A stretch of DNA of 59,403 nt from Pseudomonas avellanae BPIC 631 (GTDB taxonomy: Bacteria; Pseudomonadota; Gammaproteobacteria; Pseudomonadales; Pseudomonadaceae). Positions 35,971-44,941 of this stretch are shown here, one piece after another. The notes under the pieces were generated by a model. That model ran no database searches. It had not been told where the DNA came from and was given only the letters and a program-made list of their open reading frames with translations. Made by a program: the position numbers and the translations under genes. Each line of letters begins with the position of its first letter. The first letter of the stretch is position 1. The stretch is from assembly GCF_000444135.1 (NCBI RefSeq), contig NZ_ATDK01000055.1:1-59403 (forward strand), read 5' to 3'.

Positions 35971-36921
35971 TCAGAGCGCAAACGGCAACGCGATGTGTGG
36001 CGTTTGACGCTCTGCCAGGCGCTGCTCGAACTCGACAGGGTCGTGAATCAGCACGTCCTGCCCGGCGAAGGTCTCGGCAGCGATCAGGCGGGACAGCCAG
36101 AAACGCACGCAGGCTATGCGCAACATTGTTGCCCACAGCTTTGATTCGGCAGCCGTGAACGGGCGCAAGCCGGCATAGGCCCCCAACAGCGCGCGGGCGC
36201 GGACAGCGTCGAGCTGGCCGTTTTCGCGGGAGCACCAGTCGTTGAGGGCAATCGCCAGGTCGTAGAGCATCGGGCCGGAACAGGCGTTGTAGAAGTCGAT
36301 CAGCCCGGTCAGGTGCGTGCCCTCGAACAGCACGTTGTCACGAAACAGGTCGGCATGCAGGTTGGCGCGCGGCAACGCCATGACCTGCGGCTTGAGGTCT
36401 TCGATCTCCTGAAGACTTTTTTCAAGCAACGCGCGCTGAGCCTCGCCCAGATGCGACAGAAAATTGCGTCCCTCGCTGAGCATCCAGTCAAGACCACGGT
36501 CGGTCTTGCGCTCAAGCACCTGTTCACGGGTGGCCAGGTGCAGGTTGGCCAACAGCTCGCCAATCTGCACGCAATGCTGGGTATTGGGCTCGCTGACGTG
36601 CTTGCCCGGCAGCCGCAGCTGCAACAGCGCAGGCTTGCCCGCCAGCTCGCGCAGGGCCTGACCGTCAGTGGTGCGCAGCGCGTAGGGCACCGGCAGGTTG
36701 GCGTCGTGCAGCACATCAAGCAGTTCGATGAAGAACGGCATCTCCTGCACCGGGCCACGCTCGACCAGTGTCAGGACAAATTCACCCTGCTCCAGGCTGA
36801 TGAAGTAATTGGTGTTTTCACTACCGGCGGCAATGCCCTGATAGTCAAGCAGGCGGCCGAGCCCGTAAGGGGCGAGAAATGCTTCCAGCTCGGGCCGAGC
36901 CAGTGGGGTAAAAACAGACAT
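35971..36921 (-). CDS. thrB: Homoserine kinase (ThrB, HSK2/aminoglycoside-kinase fold)
   Basis: A 316-residue kinase of the phosphotransferase fold used by pseudomonads for threonine synthesis: it phosphorylates homoserine at the hydroxyl group. The nucleotide region GSENTNYFISLEQGEFVLTLVER, the catalytic loop LPRANLHADLFRDN and the metal-binding GLIDFYNACSGPMLYDLAIALNDW are intact. It lies 36 bases after the DUF2782 gene on the same strand and is divergent from polA, the standard Pseudomonas order. Ribosome-binding sequence is weak, suggesting translation coupled to the upstream gene. Confidence 0.95.
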   Translation of the reverse strand: MSVFTPLARPELEAFLAPYGLGRLLDYQGIAAGSENTNYFISLEQGEFVLTLVERGPVQEMPFFIELLDVLHDANLPVPYALRTTDGQALRELAGKPALLQLRLPGKHVSEPNTQHCVQIGELLANLHLATREQVLERKTDRGLDWMLSEGRNFLSHLGEAQRALLEKSLQEIEDLKPQVMALPRANLHADLFRDNVLFEGTHLTGLIDFYNACSGPMLYDLAIALNDWCSRENGQLDAVRARALLGAYAGLRPFTAAESKLWATMLRIACVRFWLSRLIAAETFAGQDVLIHDPVEFEQRLAERQTPHIALPFAL

Positions 36922-36957
36922 GTCAGAACTGCCAACGATTAGAGTGAATGTAAGGTG

Positions 36958-37245
36958 CTACCAGCTGAATATTTCCCACTGCGGGATCAGCATGTCCGGT
37001 TGGTCCGAACGGATGAAGTTAGGGCTTGTACCATCGGCGCGCACCAGAAAATAGGGCTTGCCGTGTTTCGGAGTGATTTTCACGGCGTACAGGAAACCAT
37101 TCTGGCGGTATTCCTGAATGGTTTTGTCGCCATCGGTGCGAATGGTCACGTCCGGTGCCGCCGACGGCGGGTCCTCCGCCGAAACTGCGAGCAAAGGGCA
37201 AAGTGCCAACAGGCCGGTCAATATCAGTCGATTTACCTTGCGCAT
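36958..37245 (-). CDS. DUF2782 exported protein
   Basis: A 95-residue protein with a signal peptide cut near VSA-ED and the compact DUF2782 domain (VTIRTDGDKTIQEYRQNGFLYAVKITPKHGKPYFLVRADG). It is small, periplasmic and of unknown function, conserved next to thrB and polA in Pseudomonas. AAGG lies close before ATG 37245. It probably leads the two-gene thrB transcript, sharing a 74-base divergent spacer with polA. Confidence 0.88.
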   Translation of the reverse strand: MRKVNRLILTGLLALCPLLAVSAEDPPSAAPDVTIRTDGDKTIQEYRQNGFLYAVKITPKHGKPYFLVRADGTSPNFIRSDQPDMLIPQWEIFSW

Positions 37246-37319
37246 GATAACCTTGTCCCTTTGTCGTCAATGGTCTGCGTATTCTAGCGCCGACCCCGCC
37301 GAAAAGGTTGATTCTGCTC

Positions 37320-40085
37320 ATGACCCAAGCGCCGCTCGTCCTGGTGGACGGTTCTTCTTACCTCTACCGCGCCTTCCACGCCCTGCCACCCCTGACCACG
37401 TCCAAAGGGTTGCCGACCGGCGCCGTCAAGGGCGTGCTCAACATGCTCAAAAGCCTGCGCCGTCAATACCCGGACAGCCCGCTCGCGGTCGTCTTCGATG
37501 CCAAGGGCGGGACGTTCCGGGACGCGCTGTACACCGACTACAAAGCCAACCGGCCGAGTATGCCGGATGACCTGCGCGTGCAGGTCGATCTGCTGCACGC
37601 CTGCGTGAAAGGCATGGGCTATCCGTTTTTGTGCGTTGAAGGTGTCGAAGCGGACGACGTAATCGGCACCCTGGCGCGCAGCAGCGCGGCGGCAGATCGC
37701 CCGGTGGTCATTTCCACCGGCGACAAGGACATGGCGCAGCTGGTCGATGGCCATATCACGCTGGTCAACACCATGACCGGCAGCGTGCTGGACGTAGCAG
37801 GCGTGAAAGAAAAATTCGGCGTCGGCCCGGAGCACATCATCGACTACCTGGCCTTGATGGGCGACAAGGTCGATAACATCCCCGGCGTGCCCGGCGTTGG
37901 CGAAAAAACCGCTGTCGGCCTGCTGGTGGGCGTGGGCGGCGGGATCAAGGAGCTTTACGACAACCTCGACATGGTCGCGACCCTGCCGATCCGCGGCGCC
38001 AAGACCCTGGCCGCCAAGCTTGAAGAACACCGCGCGATGGCCTTCCTCTCTTACGAATTGGCGACCATCAAGATCGACGTGCCGCTGGACATCGAGCTGG
38101 ACCAGTTGCATTGCAGCGAGCCGGACCGCGACAAGCTGATGGAGCTGTACGCCGAGCTGGAATTCAAGAGCTGGATCGAAGACCTGCAACGCGATGCCAA
38201 ACGCGCCGGCCAGGAGCTGGCGGTCGAAGAGCCGACAGTGGCAGCCAAGGAAGCAGCGTACGAGGTCATTCTCGAGCAAGAGCAGTTCGACGCCTGGCTG
38301 AAAAAGCTTCAGGCGGCACCGCTTTTCGCCTTCGTCACCCAAAGCAACGGCACCGACGCCCAGCGTGCGCAACTGGTGGGCCTGTCTTTCGCCATCCAGA
38401 CCCACGAAGCCGCCTATATCCCGCTGACCCACTCCTACATGGGCGTGCCACAGCAGCTGGATCGCGACACCATCCTCAAGACGCTCAAGCCGCTGCTGGA
38501 AGACCCGAACAAGATCAAGGTCGGTCAGCACGCCAAATTTGCCATTAACCTGCTCGCCAACTGCGCGATCGGCGGCGATCAGGCGCAAGGCATCGAGCTG
38601 CAGGGTGTGCGCTTTGACACCATTCTTGAATCCTACGTGCTGGACTCCACCGCCACTCGCCATGACCGCGACAGTCTGGTGGCCAAGTACCTGACGCACA
38701 CGCCGATCAACTTCCAGGACATCGCTGGCAAGGGTGCCAAGCAGCTCACCTTCGACCAGATCGCCATCGAGCAGGCGGGCAATTACGCCGCCGAAGAGGC
38801 CGACCTGACCCTGCGCCTGCATGAAGTCTTCGAAGCCCGCCTGGCGGCGATTCCGACCTTGCAACCGGTGCTCAACGAGATCGAGATGCCATTGGTGCCG
38901 GTGCTGGCCCGCATTGAACGTCAGGGCGCGCTGGTCGATGCCAACCTGCTGGGCATCCAGAGCGTCGAACTGGGCGACAAGATGACCGCACTGGAGCGCG
39001 AGGCGTTCGCCATTGCCGGTGAAGAATTCAACCTCGGCTCGCCCAAGCAGCTCGGGGTGATTCTCTACGAAAAACTCGGCATGCCGATCCTGAGCAAGAC
39101 CGCCACCGGCCAGCCATCGACGGCCGAGGCGGTGCTTGCCGAACTCGCCGAACAGGATTTCCCGCTGCCCAAGGTGCTGATGCAGTACCGCTCGATGAGC
39201 AAGCTCAAGAGCACCTACACCGACCGCCTGCCCGAGCAGATCAACCCGCGCACCGGGCGCATTCACACCTCCTATCATCAGGCGGTAGCGGTGACCGGGC
39301 GTTTGTCTTCCAGCGACCCTAATCTGCAGAACATCCCGATTCGTACCGCCGAAGGCCGCCGCATCCGTCAGGCGTTCGTAGCGCCCAAGGGTTACAAGCT
39401 GCTGGCGGCTGACTATTCGCAGATCGAACTGCGGATCATGGCGCACCTGGCCAAGGACGAAGGCTTGCTGCATGCGTTCCGCAATGACCTGGACGTTCAC
39501 CGCGCGACAGCGTCGGAAGTTTTCGGCGTCGAACTGGAGAACGTCACCACCGACATGCGCCGCAGTGCCAAGGCGATCAACTTCGGCCTGATCTACGGCA
39601 TGAGCGCATTTGGCCTGGCCAAACAGATCGGCGTGGACCGCAAGCAGTCGCAGGCCTATGTCGATCGCTATTTTGCCCGCTACCCCGGCGTGCTGGACTA
39701 TATGGAGCGCACGCGCACCCAGGCCGCCGAACAGGGCTTCGTCGAGACTATTTTCGGCCGTCGCCTGTACCTGCCGGACATCAACGCCAAGAACCCTTCA
39801 CTGCGCAACGGCGCGCAACGCATGGCGATCAACGCGCCGATGCAGGGCACGGCGGCGGACATCATCAAAAAAGCGATGGTGGCGGTGAATGGCTGGCTGG
39901 ACGAATCCGGCCTGGATGCACGGGTCATCCTGCAAGTGCACGATGAACTGGTACTGGAAGTGCGCGAAGACCTGGTCGATCAGATCAGCGAGCAGATCCG
40001 TCCGCATATGAGCGGCGCGGCAGAACTGGCAGTGCCGCTGCTGGTGGAAGTCGGGGTTGGCAACAACTGGGACGAGGCACATTAA
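37320..40085 (+). CDS. polA: DNA polymerase I, predicted to lack 3'-5' exonuclease activity
   Basis: A 921-residue repair polymerase with the 5' nuclease domain (about 1-290), a 3'-5' exonuclease-fold domain (about 315-510) and the polymerase domain with motif A DYSQIELRI and motif C QVHDELVLEV. ATG 37320 gives the family's usual MTQAPLVLVDGSSYLYRAF; an in-frame TTG at 37308 is less likely. The middle domain is odd. Where E. coli Pol I has D355, E357, D424 and D501, this protein has V339 and Q341 (FAFVTQSN), A408 (AKFAINLL) and E493 (YAAEEAD). All metal-binding carboxylates are changed, so no proofreading is expected, while the fold and polymerase motifs are kept. Gap filling and Okazaki maturation should be intact. 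Confidence 0.97.
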   Translation: MTQAPLVLVDGSSYLYRAFHALPPLTTSKGLPTGAVKGVLNMLKSLRRQYPDSPLAVVFDAKGGTFRDALYTDYKANRPSMPDDLRVQVDLLHACVKGMGYPFLCVEGVEADDVIGTLARSSAAADRPVVISTGDKDMAQLVDGHITLVNTMTGSVLDVAGVKEKFGVGPEHIIDYLALMGDKVDNIPGVPGVGEKTAVGLLVGVGGGIKELYDNLDMVATLPIRGAKTLAAKLEEHRAMAFLSYELATIKIDVPLDIELDQLHCSEPDRDKLMELYAELEFKSWIEDLQRDAKRAGQELAVEEPTVAAKEAAYEVILEQEQFDAWLKKLQAAPLFAFVTQSNGTDAQRAQLVGLSFAIQTHEAAYIPLTHSYMGVPQQLDRDTILKTLKPLLEDPNKIKVGQHAKFAINLLANCAIGGDQAQGIELQGVRFDTILESYVLDSTATRHDRDSLVAKYLTHTPINFQDIAGKGAKQLTFDQIAIEQAGNYAAEEADLTLRLHEVFEARLAAIPTLQPVLNEIEMPLVPVLARIERQGALVDANLLGIQSVELGDKMTALEREAFAIAGEEFNLGSPKQLGVILYEKLGMPILSKTATGQPSTAEAVLAELAEQDFPLPKVLMQYRSMSKLKSTYTDRLPEQINPRTGRIHTSYHQAVAVTGRLSSSDPNLQNIPIRTAEGRRIRQAFVAPKGYKLLAADYSQIELRIMAHLAKDEGLLHAFRNDLDVHRATASEVFGVELENVTTDMRRSAKAINFGLIYGMSAFGLAKQIGVDRKQSQAYVDRYFARYPGVLDYMERTRTQAAEQGFVETIFGRRLYLPDINAKNPSLRNGAQRMAINAPMQGTAADIIKKAMVAVNGWLDESGLDARVILQVHDELVLEVREDLVDQISEQIRPHMSGAAELAVPLLVEVGVGNNWDEAH

Positions 40086-40157
40086 CGCTAAAAAACGACG
40101 AATTCGTAGGGGGATTCGTCAAACATTGTAGGAAATGTGAACTTTTCTTCATTGCTG

Positions 40158-40185
40158 GAACTTAACCGTTTGGACAGGAGTCAGA
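40158..40185 (+). promoter_or_regulatory. AlgU (sigma-22)-type promoter of the ErsA-like sRNA
   Basis: GAACTT (40158-40163), a 17-base spacer and TCAGA (40181-40185) match the extracytoplasmic-stress promoter GAACTT-N16/17-TCTGA with one mismatch. The start point would be near 40192. P. aeruginosa ersA is known to depend on AlgU. Confidence 0.7.
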
Positions 40186-40191
40186 GGTTCC

Positions 40192-40321
40192 GATTGATTG
40201 AAAAATCCATCGTGCTCTTAAGTTGTGTTAAGTGTTGGCAGTTATTCCGGACCCCACCCTAAGGTCCGGACCTTAAGCCCCGGTACTTCCCCTCCCCATG
40301 TGAAGTCCGGGGTCTTTTTTT
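40192..40321 (+). ncRNA. ersA: ErsA / Spot 42-like small RNA
   Basis: The polA-engB spacer is where pseudomonads encode the Spot 42-like sRNA ErsA. From the promoter-predicted start near 40192 to the end of the T-tract is about 130 bases, the size known for ErsA. Seen in sequence: a hairpin TCCGGACC..GGTCCGGA around 40246-40270, an unpaired pyrimidine-rich segment (CCCCTCCCC) suited to base-pairing with mRNA ribosome sites, and a final terminator stem CCCCGG..ACTTC / GAAGT..CCGGGG followed by seven T's. Known ErsA targets include algC and oprD in P. aeruginosa; targets here are unknown. The 5' end is inferred. Confidence 0.75.
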
Positions 40322-40330
40322 GCCTGCGAT

Positions 40331-40966
40331 TTACTCCGCAGGCGCTTTGTCTTCCAGCTCCATCCAGCCGGCCAGCACTGTGTAGGCCTCTTCCAGCCCC
40401 ATACGCTTGGGCGCCGAAAACAACTGAATGCTCACTGCGTCACCCCAGCCTTTGCGAATCTCGGCCTGAACCTTGAGCAGCGTGTTCTTGGCAGCGCCAT
40501 AGGTCAGCTTGTCGGCCTTGGTCAACAGGATGTGCATCGGCATGTGGCTGGCAATCGCCCAATCGAGCATCAGCAGGTCGAAGTCGGTCATTGGATGACG
40601 GATGTCCATCATCAGGATCAGACCTTTGAGGCTTTCGCGGCTGCCCAGATAAGCTTCCAGGTGGCGCTGCCAGTGCAGTTTCAGCGGGATTGGCACTTTG
40701 GCGTAGCCGTAGCCGGGCAAGTCGACCAGACGACGATCTTCATCGAGGCCGAAAAAGTTCAGCAACTGGGTGCGCCCAGGAGTCTTGGAGGTGCGCGCCA
40801 GGCTGGCGTGGGTCAGGGTGTTCAGCGCGCTCGACTTGCCCGCGTTGGAGCGACCGGCGAATGCGACTTCAAAACCCTCGTCATCGGGGCATTGGTCGAC
40901 CTTGGCGGCGCTGAGCATGAACGTGGCCTGTTGGCACAGACCGAGAATGGGGTTTTTGAGCTGCAT
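40331..40966 (-). CDS. engB: Ribosome-biogenesis GTPase EngB (YihA/YsxC)
   Basis: A 211-residue GTPase with motifs [15 protein letters not shown] (G1), [10 protein letters not shown] (G3) and TKADKL (G4). It assists late assembly of the 50S subunit and is usually essential. It converges on the ersA terminator, ten bases away. The 293-base spacer upstream (40967-41259) before dsbA holds no frame of note, only a lone TATAAT on the + strand at 41039-41044. Homologous loci in other pseudomonads carry cytochrome c genes there. Confidence 0.95.
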   Translation of the reverse strand: MQLKNPILGLCQQATFMLSAAKVDQCPDDEGFEVAFAGRSNAGKSSALNTLTHASLARTSKTPGRTQLLNFFGLDEDRRLVDLPGYGYAKVPIPLKLHWQRHLEAYLGSRESLKGLILMMDIRHPMTDFDLLMLDWAIASHMPMHILLTKADKLTYGAAKNTLLKVQAEIRKGWGDAVSIQLFSAPKRMGLEEAYTVLAGWMELEDKAPAE

Positions 40967-41259
40967 GTGATTTCCGGTGAAGACCCTGCCTGCAAGGGGT
41001 GCGGCAAGAGGTGTCGGTTTCGTTTGGGTGCGTGCGCCTATAATGACACACCTGTCCCCCGGCCCATACTCGCACCCTATCGGGGCGCACTGACTGGCGG
41101 CTGGAACATTCAGACATGACCTGCTTCACTCCTTATGCAAAAAGGCCGTCCAAGGCCGCCCATTTTTACAACCTCAGCGTTACACTAACGAACTCAGGCT
41201 TTCGCGATCGGTCGAACAACCGCCGTTTGAAGGCGATTTTATCTGCTCAGGAGTAAAGC

Positions 41260-41904
41260 ATGCGTAATCTGATCATCAGCGCCGCTCTGGTTGCCGCCAG
41301 TCTGTTCGGTATGTCCGCCCAGGCTGCCGAGCCCATCGAGGCCGGCAAACAATACGTCGAGCTGACAAGCGCTGTGCCCGTCGCCGAGCCGGGCAAGATC
41401 GAAGTCGTTGAGCTGTTCTGGTATGGCTGCCCGCATTGCTACGCATTCGAGCCAACCATCAACCCGTGGGTCGAAAAGCTCCCGTCCGACGTCAATTTCG
41501 TGCGTATCCCGGCCATGTTCGGCGGTCCTTGGGACGCTCACGGCCAACTGTTCATCACCCTGGACACCATGGGTGTCGAGCACAAGGTTCACGCCGCGGT
41601 ATTCGAAGCGATCCAGAAAGGCGGCAAGCGTCTGACCGACAAGAACGACATGGCTGACTTCGTCGCAACCCAGGGCGTCAACAAGGACGACTTCCTCAAG
41701 ACATTCGACTCCTTCGCAGTGAAAAACAAGATCACTCAGTACAAGGAACTGGCCAAGAAATACGAAGTGACGGGCGTTCCAACCATGATCGTCAACGGCA
41801 AGTACCGCTTTGACCTGGGTTCTGCCGGTGGTCCGGAAGCGACCCTGCAGGTTGCCGACCAACTGATCGACAAAGAGCGAGCGGCTGCCAAGGCCGCCAA
41901 GTAA
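41260..41904 (+). CDS. dsbA: Thiol:disulfide interchange protein DsbA
   Basis: A 214-residue precursor with signal peptide (cut near AQA-AE) and thioredoxin fold with helical insert. The active site C57-P-H-C60 (ELFWYGCPHCYAF) and cis-proline loop TGVPTM are intact. It introduces disulfide bonds into exported proteins, including many secretion and virulence factors. A strong ribosome site (CAGGAG) precedes ATG 41260. The next gene begins nine bases after its stop, so the dsbA, nuclease-family and diguanylate cyclase genes likely share a transcript. Confidence 0.96.
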   Translation: MRNLIISAALVAASLFGMSAQAAEPIEAGKQYVELTSAVPVAEPGKIEVVELFWYGCPHCYAFEPTINPWVEKLPSDVNFVRIPAMFGGPWDAHGQLFITLDTMGVEHKVHAAVFEAIQKGGKRLTDKNDMADFVATQGVNKDDFLKTFDSFAVKNKITQYKELAKKYEVTGVPTMIVNGKYRFDLGSAGGPEATLQVADQLIDKERAAAKAAK

Positions 41905-41913
41905 GCGCTCGCC

Positions 41914-42789
41914 ATGCGCCGCTGGGGTAAAGGTAGCCCGCGTATCGTTGGCCTGCATGATCCGCAGGTCAACGAACATCATCTGACGCAAAGCGGCTTG
42001 CCGGAAGACGGCAGGCTGCGGCTGCTCAGCTTCAATATCCAGGTCGGTATCAGCACCGAACGCTACCGGCATTACCTGACGCGCAGTTGGCAACATTTGC
42101 TGCCGCACGTCGGCCGGGCTGGCAACCTGCAGAAGATCGGCGACCTGATCAACGATTTCGACCTGGTCGCCTTGCAGGAAGTCGATGGCGGCAGTATGCG
42201 CTCCGGCTTCGTCAACCAGGTCGAGCATCTCGCCCAACTGGGTGGCTTCCCGTTCTGGTATCAGCAGCTTAATCGCAACCTCGGGCGCTTCGCCCAGCAC
42301 AGCAACGGCGTGTTGAGCCGTCTGCGTCCGACCAAGATCGAAGATCATCCTCTGCCGGGTCCGGCAGGGCGCGGGGCCATTCTTGTCCGCTTCGGCGAAG
42401 GCGAAGATGCGCTGGTGGTGGTCATGATGCACCTGGCTCTGGGTACTCGTACCAGAACCCGGCAACTGGCCTACATTCGCGAGCTGATCGGCGGTTATCG
42501 TCATCAAGTGCTGATGGGCGACATGAACACCCACGCCAACGATCTGCTGGAACACTCGCCGCTGCGTGACCTTGGCCTGCTGGCCCCGCAGATCGAAGCG
42601 ACCTTTCCGAGCTGGCGGCCACAACGCTGCCTCGATCACATTTTGCTCAGCCCGACCCTGACGCTTGAACGCGTGCAGGTGCTGGCCCACCCTATTTCCG
42701 ATCACCTGCCGGTTGCTGTCGAGATCCGCCTGCCCGCTTCACTGCACGGGGACTCGCTGCCTGTACCTTCTGGTGGAAACCTTGCATGA
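41914..42789 (+). CDS. Endonuclease/exonuclease/phosphatase family protein
   Basis: A 291-residue protein with the EEP fold: LRLLSFNIQVG (metal/catalytic Asn), LVALQEVDGG (metal Glu), the GDMNTHAND catalytic Asp-Asn pair, and SDHLPVAVEI (terminal Asp-His). No signal peptide is present. Family members hydrolyse phosphodiesters in nucleic acids or lipids; no substrate can be named here. It sits between dsbA (nine-base gap) and the diguanylate cyclase gene (four-base overlap), a conserved Pseudomonas arrangement. The ribosome site before ATG 41914 is weak, consistent with coupling to dsbA. Confidence 0.88.
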   Translation: MRRWGKGSPRIVGLHDPQVNEHHLTQSGLPEDGRLRLLSFNIQVGISTERYRHYLTRSWQHLLPHVGRAGNLQKIGDLINDFDLVALQEVDGGSMRSGFVNQVEHLAQLGGFPFWYQQLNRNLGRFAQHSNGVLSRLRPTKIEDHPLPGPAGRGAILVRFGEGEDALVVVMMHLALGTRTRTRQLAYIRELIGGYRHQVLMGDMNTHANDLLEHSPLRDLGLLAPQIEATFPSWRPQRCLDHILLSPTLTLERVQVLAHPISDHLPVAVEIRLPASLHGDSLPVPSGGNLA

Positions 42790-44846
42790 GCGACGAGACG
42801 GAGCGCTGGAGAGAGAAGTACCTCAAAGGCATCGAGCAGCAGGATAAGCTCGAAAAGCGCTGGGACGCACGGCTAGACTTGTTGCGCCGCGGTCTGGTGC
42901 GCAGCAGCCTGGCGGCGGAAGGCTCCGACCGCGCCGTCGATGAATGCATGAAGGAAATGCGCGAAATCGTCCGCAGGGACGACATGGACGCAGGTCTGGC
43001 AGCCTTGATTCCGCGCCTTGAAAAAGCCGTGCTGGACTCCGAGCAACGCCGTGAAGTGCGCGTCGGGCAAATTGGCTCGGCACTGACCGCGCTGGTGACA
43101 CAGTTGCAGGCACTGCCGTTGACTCGAGAGGTGCGCAAACCCCTCAAGCGCTTTGCCAAGGACCTTGAGGAGCGAGCAGCGCAAGCACGCGAATTGCCAC
43201 TGCTGCTCAGCGAATTGAGCGGCTTGCAGGGTAAGGCCCTGACTCAGCTTGAAAAACAGGATGAAGGTCAGCGCCCGGGGCTTCTGCAACGCCTGTTCGG
43301 CTCACGCGACGAGCACGGTAACGAGCACCCTCCTGAAGCGGCCCATCCGCAAAGCCTTCCGCCCGCGCAGGAAATACACGACGAAGTTCACGAGCCCCCA
43401 GAGGCACCCGACGCACAGGCCCCAACATCGCCTGCGCCTGCCCCTGTGGCGAGCGCAACAGCCCCTGCGCCTGCTTCTCTGGAAAGAGAGATCGAGAGCA
43501 AACCCGCAGCGCCAGTACCCGAGCCCAACGCGGAAACACCCGCCGTAACGAACGTTGTGGAACCTGTGCCAGCGACTGTATCGGTGGCGCCAGTACCGGT
43601 AGAAATCGCCGTCGAACCTGTCAGCGTGCCCGTGGAGCGTATCGATACAACCGACATGCTGGCGCCCACGCCCAGCGTGCCCTACCAACAACGCCCCGCA
43701 CCGGTTATCCCTGAGGTGGAGCCAGAAGACGACCCCGAGCCAGACACCGAAGGTGAAGACAGCGAAGAGGGTTATGCACTGCCCTCCTCTCCGGAGCCAA
43801 GCTACAGCTCGGTGGCTGCACACATCGAAGAAACGCTGCTGGGCCTGCTCAACGACCTGACCCTGTCAGAGCATTTCCGGCCGCAGGTCGAAGACATGCA
43901 GTTGCGCCTGAAACATGGCTTGAACTGGTACGAACTGCTACCGATCCTCGACGACCTGGCTGTGCTGATGCTGGCAATCAACAACGGTGGCCAGCAGGAA
44001 TTCAGCAGCTATCTCAAGCAGCTCAACGAACGCCTCGAGTCTTTCCAGAGCCACTTGCAGGCTGCCAGTGAAGACCATGCCGAGAACCAGTCCAGCGCGC
44101 GGGATCTGAACGAACAGCTGCGCGAGCAGGTTGGCGGCTTGCAAAGCAGCGTGCAGGACGCGTCCGACCTGAACAGCCTCAAGCAAGTGCTCGACAATCG
44201 TTTTGAAGGCTTGCTGAGCTCCATGGATAACTACCAGCTCAAGCGCGACGAGCGCGAGCGGGAAGTGGCCTCACGCCTGCAAGGCCTGGCCTCACGTGTC
44301 GCAAGCATGGAGCAGGAAGCATTGGTGTTCAGGACCCATCTGGAAGAACAGCGCCAGAAAGCCTTGATCGACCCGCTGACCAGCCTGCCCAACCGCGCCG
44401 CCTGGGGTGAGCGCCTGGAGCAGGAAATGGCTGATTGGCAGCGGGAGAAGAACAGCCTGTTGGTGTGCATACTCGATCTGGATCACTTCAAGCGTATCAA
44501 CGACGGTTACGGCCACCTGGCCGGCGATAAAGTGTTGAAAATTGTTGCCAACGTCTTCAAAAAGCGCCTGCGCCCTGCCGACTTTCTCGCAAGGTTTGGT
44601 GGCGAAGAGTTTGTCATGCTGCTGCCGGCGACGCTTCCCGGCACAGGGCTGACATTGCTCGACGAGCTGCGCACTGCGGTCGAGCTGTGCCCATTCCACT
44701 TCAAAGGCGAGCGAGTGACGATCACCGTCTCCATCGGCGTAACCGCATTGCGCACCGGTGAACGAAGCGATACCGCTATCAAGCGCGCCGACCAGGCTTT
44801 GTATAAAGCCAAGGAAAACGGGCGCAACCGGGTCGAGCAAGGCTGA
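42786..44846 (+). CDS. Diguanylate cyclase (DgcH-like GGDEF protein)
   Basis: A 686-residue cytoplasmic protein without membrane segments. The first 180 residues are helical. A low-complexity Pro/Ala/Val/Glu-rich linker follows (about 180-340), then a helical domain (350-500) with coiled-coil character, and a C-terminal GGDEF domain. The active site GGEEF is at 605-609, preceded by an inhibitory I-site RPAD at 596-599; DPLTSLPNRAAW marks the domain start. It should make c-di-GMP with product feedback. Position downstream of dsbA matches P. aeruginosa DgcH. The Pro/Ala linker length is variable in such proteins. Confidence 0.93.
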   Translation: MSDETERWREKYLKGIEQQDKLEKRWDARLDLLRRGLVRSSLAAEGSDRAVDECMKEMREIVRRDDMDAGLAALIPRLEKAVLDSEQRREVRVGQIGSALTALVTQLQALPLTREVRKPLKRFAKDLEERAAQARELPLLLSELSGLQGKALTQLEKQDEGQRPGLLQRLFGSRDEHGNEHPPEAAHPQSLPPAQEIHDEVHEPPEAPDAQAPTSPAPAPVASATAPAPASLEREIESKPAAPVPEPNAETPAVTNVVEPVPATVSVAPVPVEIAVEPVSVPVERIDTTDMLAPTPSVPYQQRPAPVIPEVEPEDDPEPDTEGEDSEEGYALPSSPEPSYSSVAAHIEETLLGLLNDLTLSEHFRPQVEDMQLRLKHGLNWYELLPILDDLAVLMLAINNGGQQEFSSYLKQLNERLESFQSHLQAASEDHAENQSSARDLNEQLREQVGGLQSSVQDASDLNSLKQVLDNRFEGLLSSMDNYQLKRDEREREVASRLQGLASRVASMEQEALVFRTHLEEQRQKALIDPLTSLPNRAAWGERLEQEMADWQREKNSLLVCILDLDHFKRINDGYGHLAGDKVLKIVANVFKKRLRPADFLARFGGEEFVMLLPATLPGTGLTLLDELRTAVELCPFHFKGERVTITVSIGVTALRTGERSDTAIKRADQALYKAKENGRNRVEQG

Positions 44847-44941
44847 CTGAAACATTTTGACCTGAACGAATGCTTCAGTGCTGAAGCTATTTTCGGGCGC
44901 TTTGTTATGATGTTTCATTTCCTGCCGACGCTGCCGACCCC

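Noticed and set aside
37284..39500. Long open frame (738 codons) antisense to polA
   Set aside because: It is a composition effect of a GC-rich gene on its opposite strand. The translation has no recognisable domain, signal or ribosome site, while the + strand encodes an obvious Pol I.
41039..41044. TATAAT between engB and dsbA as the dsbA promoter
   Set aside because: No reasonable -35 element 16-18 bases upstream, and it lies over 200 bases from the dsbA start. Mentioned only as a possible remnant.
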